NCBI GenBank assembly: GCA_902766525.1
Contig: CACXDX010000019.1
Coordinates: 1-7,081 of the forward strand
Reading direction: 5' to 3'
DNA from: an uncultured Bacillota bacterium
Lineage (GTDB): Bacteria; Bacillota; Dehalobacteriia; UBA7702
DNA: 7,081 nucleotides
Shown here in pieces: positions 6,182-7,081 of the stretch (position 1 is the first letter of the stretch; every line of letters begins with the position of its first letter). Under the pieces are notes generated by a model. That model was not told the DNA's origin. It worked only from the letters and a program-made list of their open reading frames with translations, and did no database searches. The translations under genes and the position numbers were made by a program.

Positions 6182-6262
6182 AGAAAAGGAATATTTATTC
6201 GGAACAATCATATTTTCCGTTTTTTTCTCTATATTTAAAACAAAGAATGAACGAGGTACGAT

Positions 6263-6658
6263 ATGAGCAAACGAAGTCACCACCGTCACAGCAATATCAA
6301 CGTCAACGAACTGGCCGACGCGCTGACCCGAATGGGCTGGCAGCCGCCGCAGCGGGGCGGCGTCTTTCCGCCTTTTCGAAACGGCGGCGCCAACCTGCCC
6401 CCGGCCAATTACGGCGGCAGCGGTCCGATGAACAATCTTGCCGCTCTCTCCGGGATGATCGGCGGCGGACCGGCCGGCGAGAGCGCTCCCTTTCCGCCCC
6501 AGATCAACGGGAACGGAAATGAAACGATGATGCCGATGCAGATGCCGATGCTGCCCCAAATCCCTTCCCACCGACCCCGCTCCGCAGCGCCGGCAAACGA
6601 TAAAGAGCTACTGAGAAAACTGCTCGAGGAAATTCTCGCGATCCTCAAAGAAAAATAA
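6263..6658 (+). CDS. Hypothetical Pro/Gly/Asn/Met-rich small protein
   Basis: I do not recognise this 131-residue protein. The N-terminus is basic and histidine-rich (SKRSHHRHS, 2-10), followed by a short predicted helix NVNELADALTRMGW (13-26). The middle (27-110) is low complexity, rich in Pro, Gly, Asn and Met, with QPPQRGG, PPFRNGG, NYGGSG, IGGGP and the Met-Pro run MMPMQMPMLP (89-98), and is probably disordered. The C-terminal 20 residues (NDKELLRKLLEEILAILKEK, 112-131) look like an amphipathic helix with leucines at heptad-like spacing. No signal peptide or membrane segment is seen. The ATG at 6263 has GAGG 6 nt upstream. A strong terminator follows the stop. It is divergent from glnA. 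The start site, terminator and plausible composition support a real gene; the architecture suggests a self-associating or scaffold-type protein, but that is speculation. Confidence 0.8.
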   Translation: MSKRSHHRHSNINVNELADALTRMGWQPPQRGGVFPPFRNGGANLPPANYGGSGPMNNLAALSGMIGGGPAGESAPFPPQINGNGNETMMPMQMPMLPQIPSHRPRSAAPANDKELLRKLLEEILAILKEK

Positions 6659-6676
6659 AACTTCACTGTTTGACAA

Positions 6677-6719
6677 AAACAGCGGCAAAGACGTCTTTTT
6701 CGGTGTCTTGCCGCTGTTT
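6677..6719. terminator. Bidirectional terminator between convergent genes
   Basis: AAACAGCGGCAA-a-GAC (6677-6692) pairs with GTCTTGCCGCTGTTT (6705-6719), about 15 bp with one bulged A and a 12-nt loop. On the plus strand it is followed by TTTCCTTTTATT; on the minus strand it is followed by TTTTTG. It sits between the stop of the plus-strand gene at 6658 and the stop of the minus-strand Nudix gene at 6724, serving both. Confidence 0.85.
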
Positions 6720-6723
6720 CCTT

Positions 6724-7080
6724 TTATTCTCTTCGCGTCTTCGCAAACAGTTTGCGATAGATCTCCGCCATATGGGGCTCGCTTTTATCTTTTTCGATCT
6801 CCTCAAAGCACCGCCAGGCAACGCCGGCGTTTTCATCCTCTTTGATGCACAGAGGACAATCCTCCTCGACTTCAAAGAGAAAGGTCAGATTGAGATGAAG
6901 ATGGGGCGCGACATAGCGGCCGCGTTTTTCATGGGCCTGAACGGCGAGGATCTCCAGAGACAGCGGACGCTCCGAAAGACAGCGCGCTTTCTCCGCGCCG
7001 GTTTCTTCCCTCAGTTCCCTCGCGGCCACCGCCTTTAAATCGGCGTCACCGTCGGCGTGACCGCCGATCCAGCTCCAGGC
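6724..7080 (-). CDS. Nudix hydrolase, C-terminal part
   Basis: Nudix enzymes hydrolyse nucleoside diphosphates linked to another group, often as housecleaning. The last 118 residues are in the window; the N-terminus lies beyond the right edge. Reading inward from the edge, the fragment starts AWSWIGGHADGDADLKAVAARELREETGA. This contains the Nudix box G-x5-E-x7-REUxEExGU, with RELREETGA carrying the metal-binding glutamates. The Glu normally at the sixth position after the first Gly is Ala here, next to Asp residues. Later parts, HLHLNLTFLF followed by KEDENAGVAW, match a family whose box reads W-S-W-I-G-G-H-A-D-G. Substrate cannot be told. It ends at TAA 6724 just beyond the shared terminator. 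A GTG at 7029 is an internal codon, not the start, because the upstream frame stays open and carries the first half of the Nudix box. Confidence 0.88.
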   Translation of the reverse strand, partial: AWSWIGGHADGDADLKAVAARELREETGAEKARCLSERPLSLEILAVQAHEKRGRYVAPHLHLNLTFLFEVEEDCPLCIKEDENAGVAWRCFEEIEKDKSEPHMAEIYRKLFAKTRRE

Positions 7081-7081
7081 C

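Noticed and set aside
5323..6522. Plus-strand open frame of 399 codons crossing the glnA promoter into the orphan gene
   Set aside because: It is antisense to glnA, crosses an AT-rich control region, and continues out of frame through the better-supported gene at 6263. No ribosome site or family motif.
1..7081. Mobile element, CRISPR array, phage or toxin-antitoxin content
   Set aside because: No transposase, integrase, regularly spaced repeats or paired small genes were seen; all but one identified gene are housekeeping or common families.

Overview
This window is a housekeeping stretch of a Bacillota-type chromosome. The best single clue is the minus-strand order ispE, spoVG, glmU, prs. 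It matches the Bacillus subtilis neighbourhood ispE-purR-yabJ-spoVG-glmU-prs with purR and yabJ absent. The glutamine synthetase is the short Gram-positive type (GSI-alpha), SpoVG is a Bacillota-enriched family, and start regions carry strong GGAGG ribosome binding sites with some GTG and TTG starts. Base composition looks slightly above 50% GC by eye. Together with the wording of SpoVG this would fit a Negativicutes-like anaerobe, but that placement is inference. I see no mobile element, CRISPR array, tRNA or rRNA, and no sign of recent gene transfer.

Layout: positions 1-6054 are all minus strand, in transcription order glnA (6054-4720), dapF (4688-3843), ispE (3672-2785), spoVG (2615-2322), glmU (2149-761) and prs (638-1, running off the left edge). 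Only glnA and dapF are close enough (31 nt) to look like an operon. The other gaps are 122-172 nt. The gaps after dapF, ispE and spoVG hold clear terminator-like hairpins, and the gap after glmU holds a weak one. Promoter-like hexamers lie upstream of spoVG, glmU and prs, so this is a row of mostly independent transcription units rather than one long operon. At the right, glnA diverges from a plus-strand gene of unknown function (6263-6658). That gene converges, across a bidirectional terminator, on a partial Nudix hydrolase gene (7080-6724, minus).

Function: the genes supply central precursors. GlnA makes glutamine from glutamate and ammonia. DapF makes meso-diaminopimelate for peptidoglycan and lysine. 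IspE phosphorylates CDP-methylerythritol in the MEP isoprenoid route. GlmU makes UDP-GlcNAc for the envelope. Prs makes PRPP for nucleotides, histidine and tryptophan. SpoVG is a small nucleic-acid-binding regulator. The common theme is cell-wall and nucleotide precursor supply.

No previously undescribed system is evident. The items most worth a second look are the orphan Pro/Gly/Asn/Met-rich protein at 6263-6658, the long stem-loop in the glnA leader, and the nested hairpin whose T tract overlaps the glmU promoter. No gene-free stretch exceeds 300 bases; the longest, 6055-6262, is described under its own entries.
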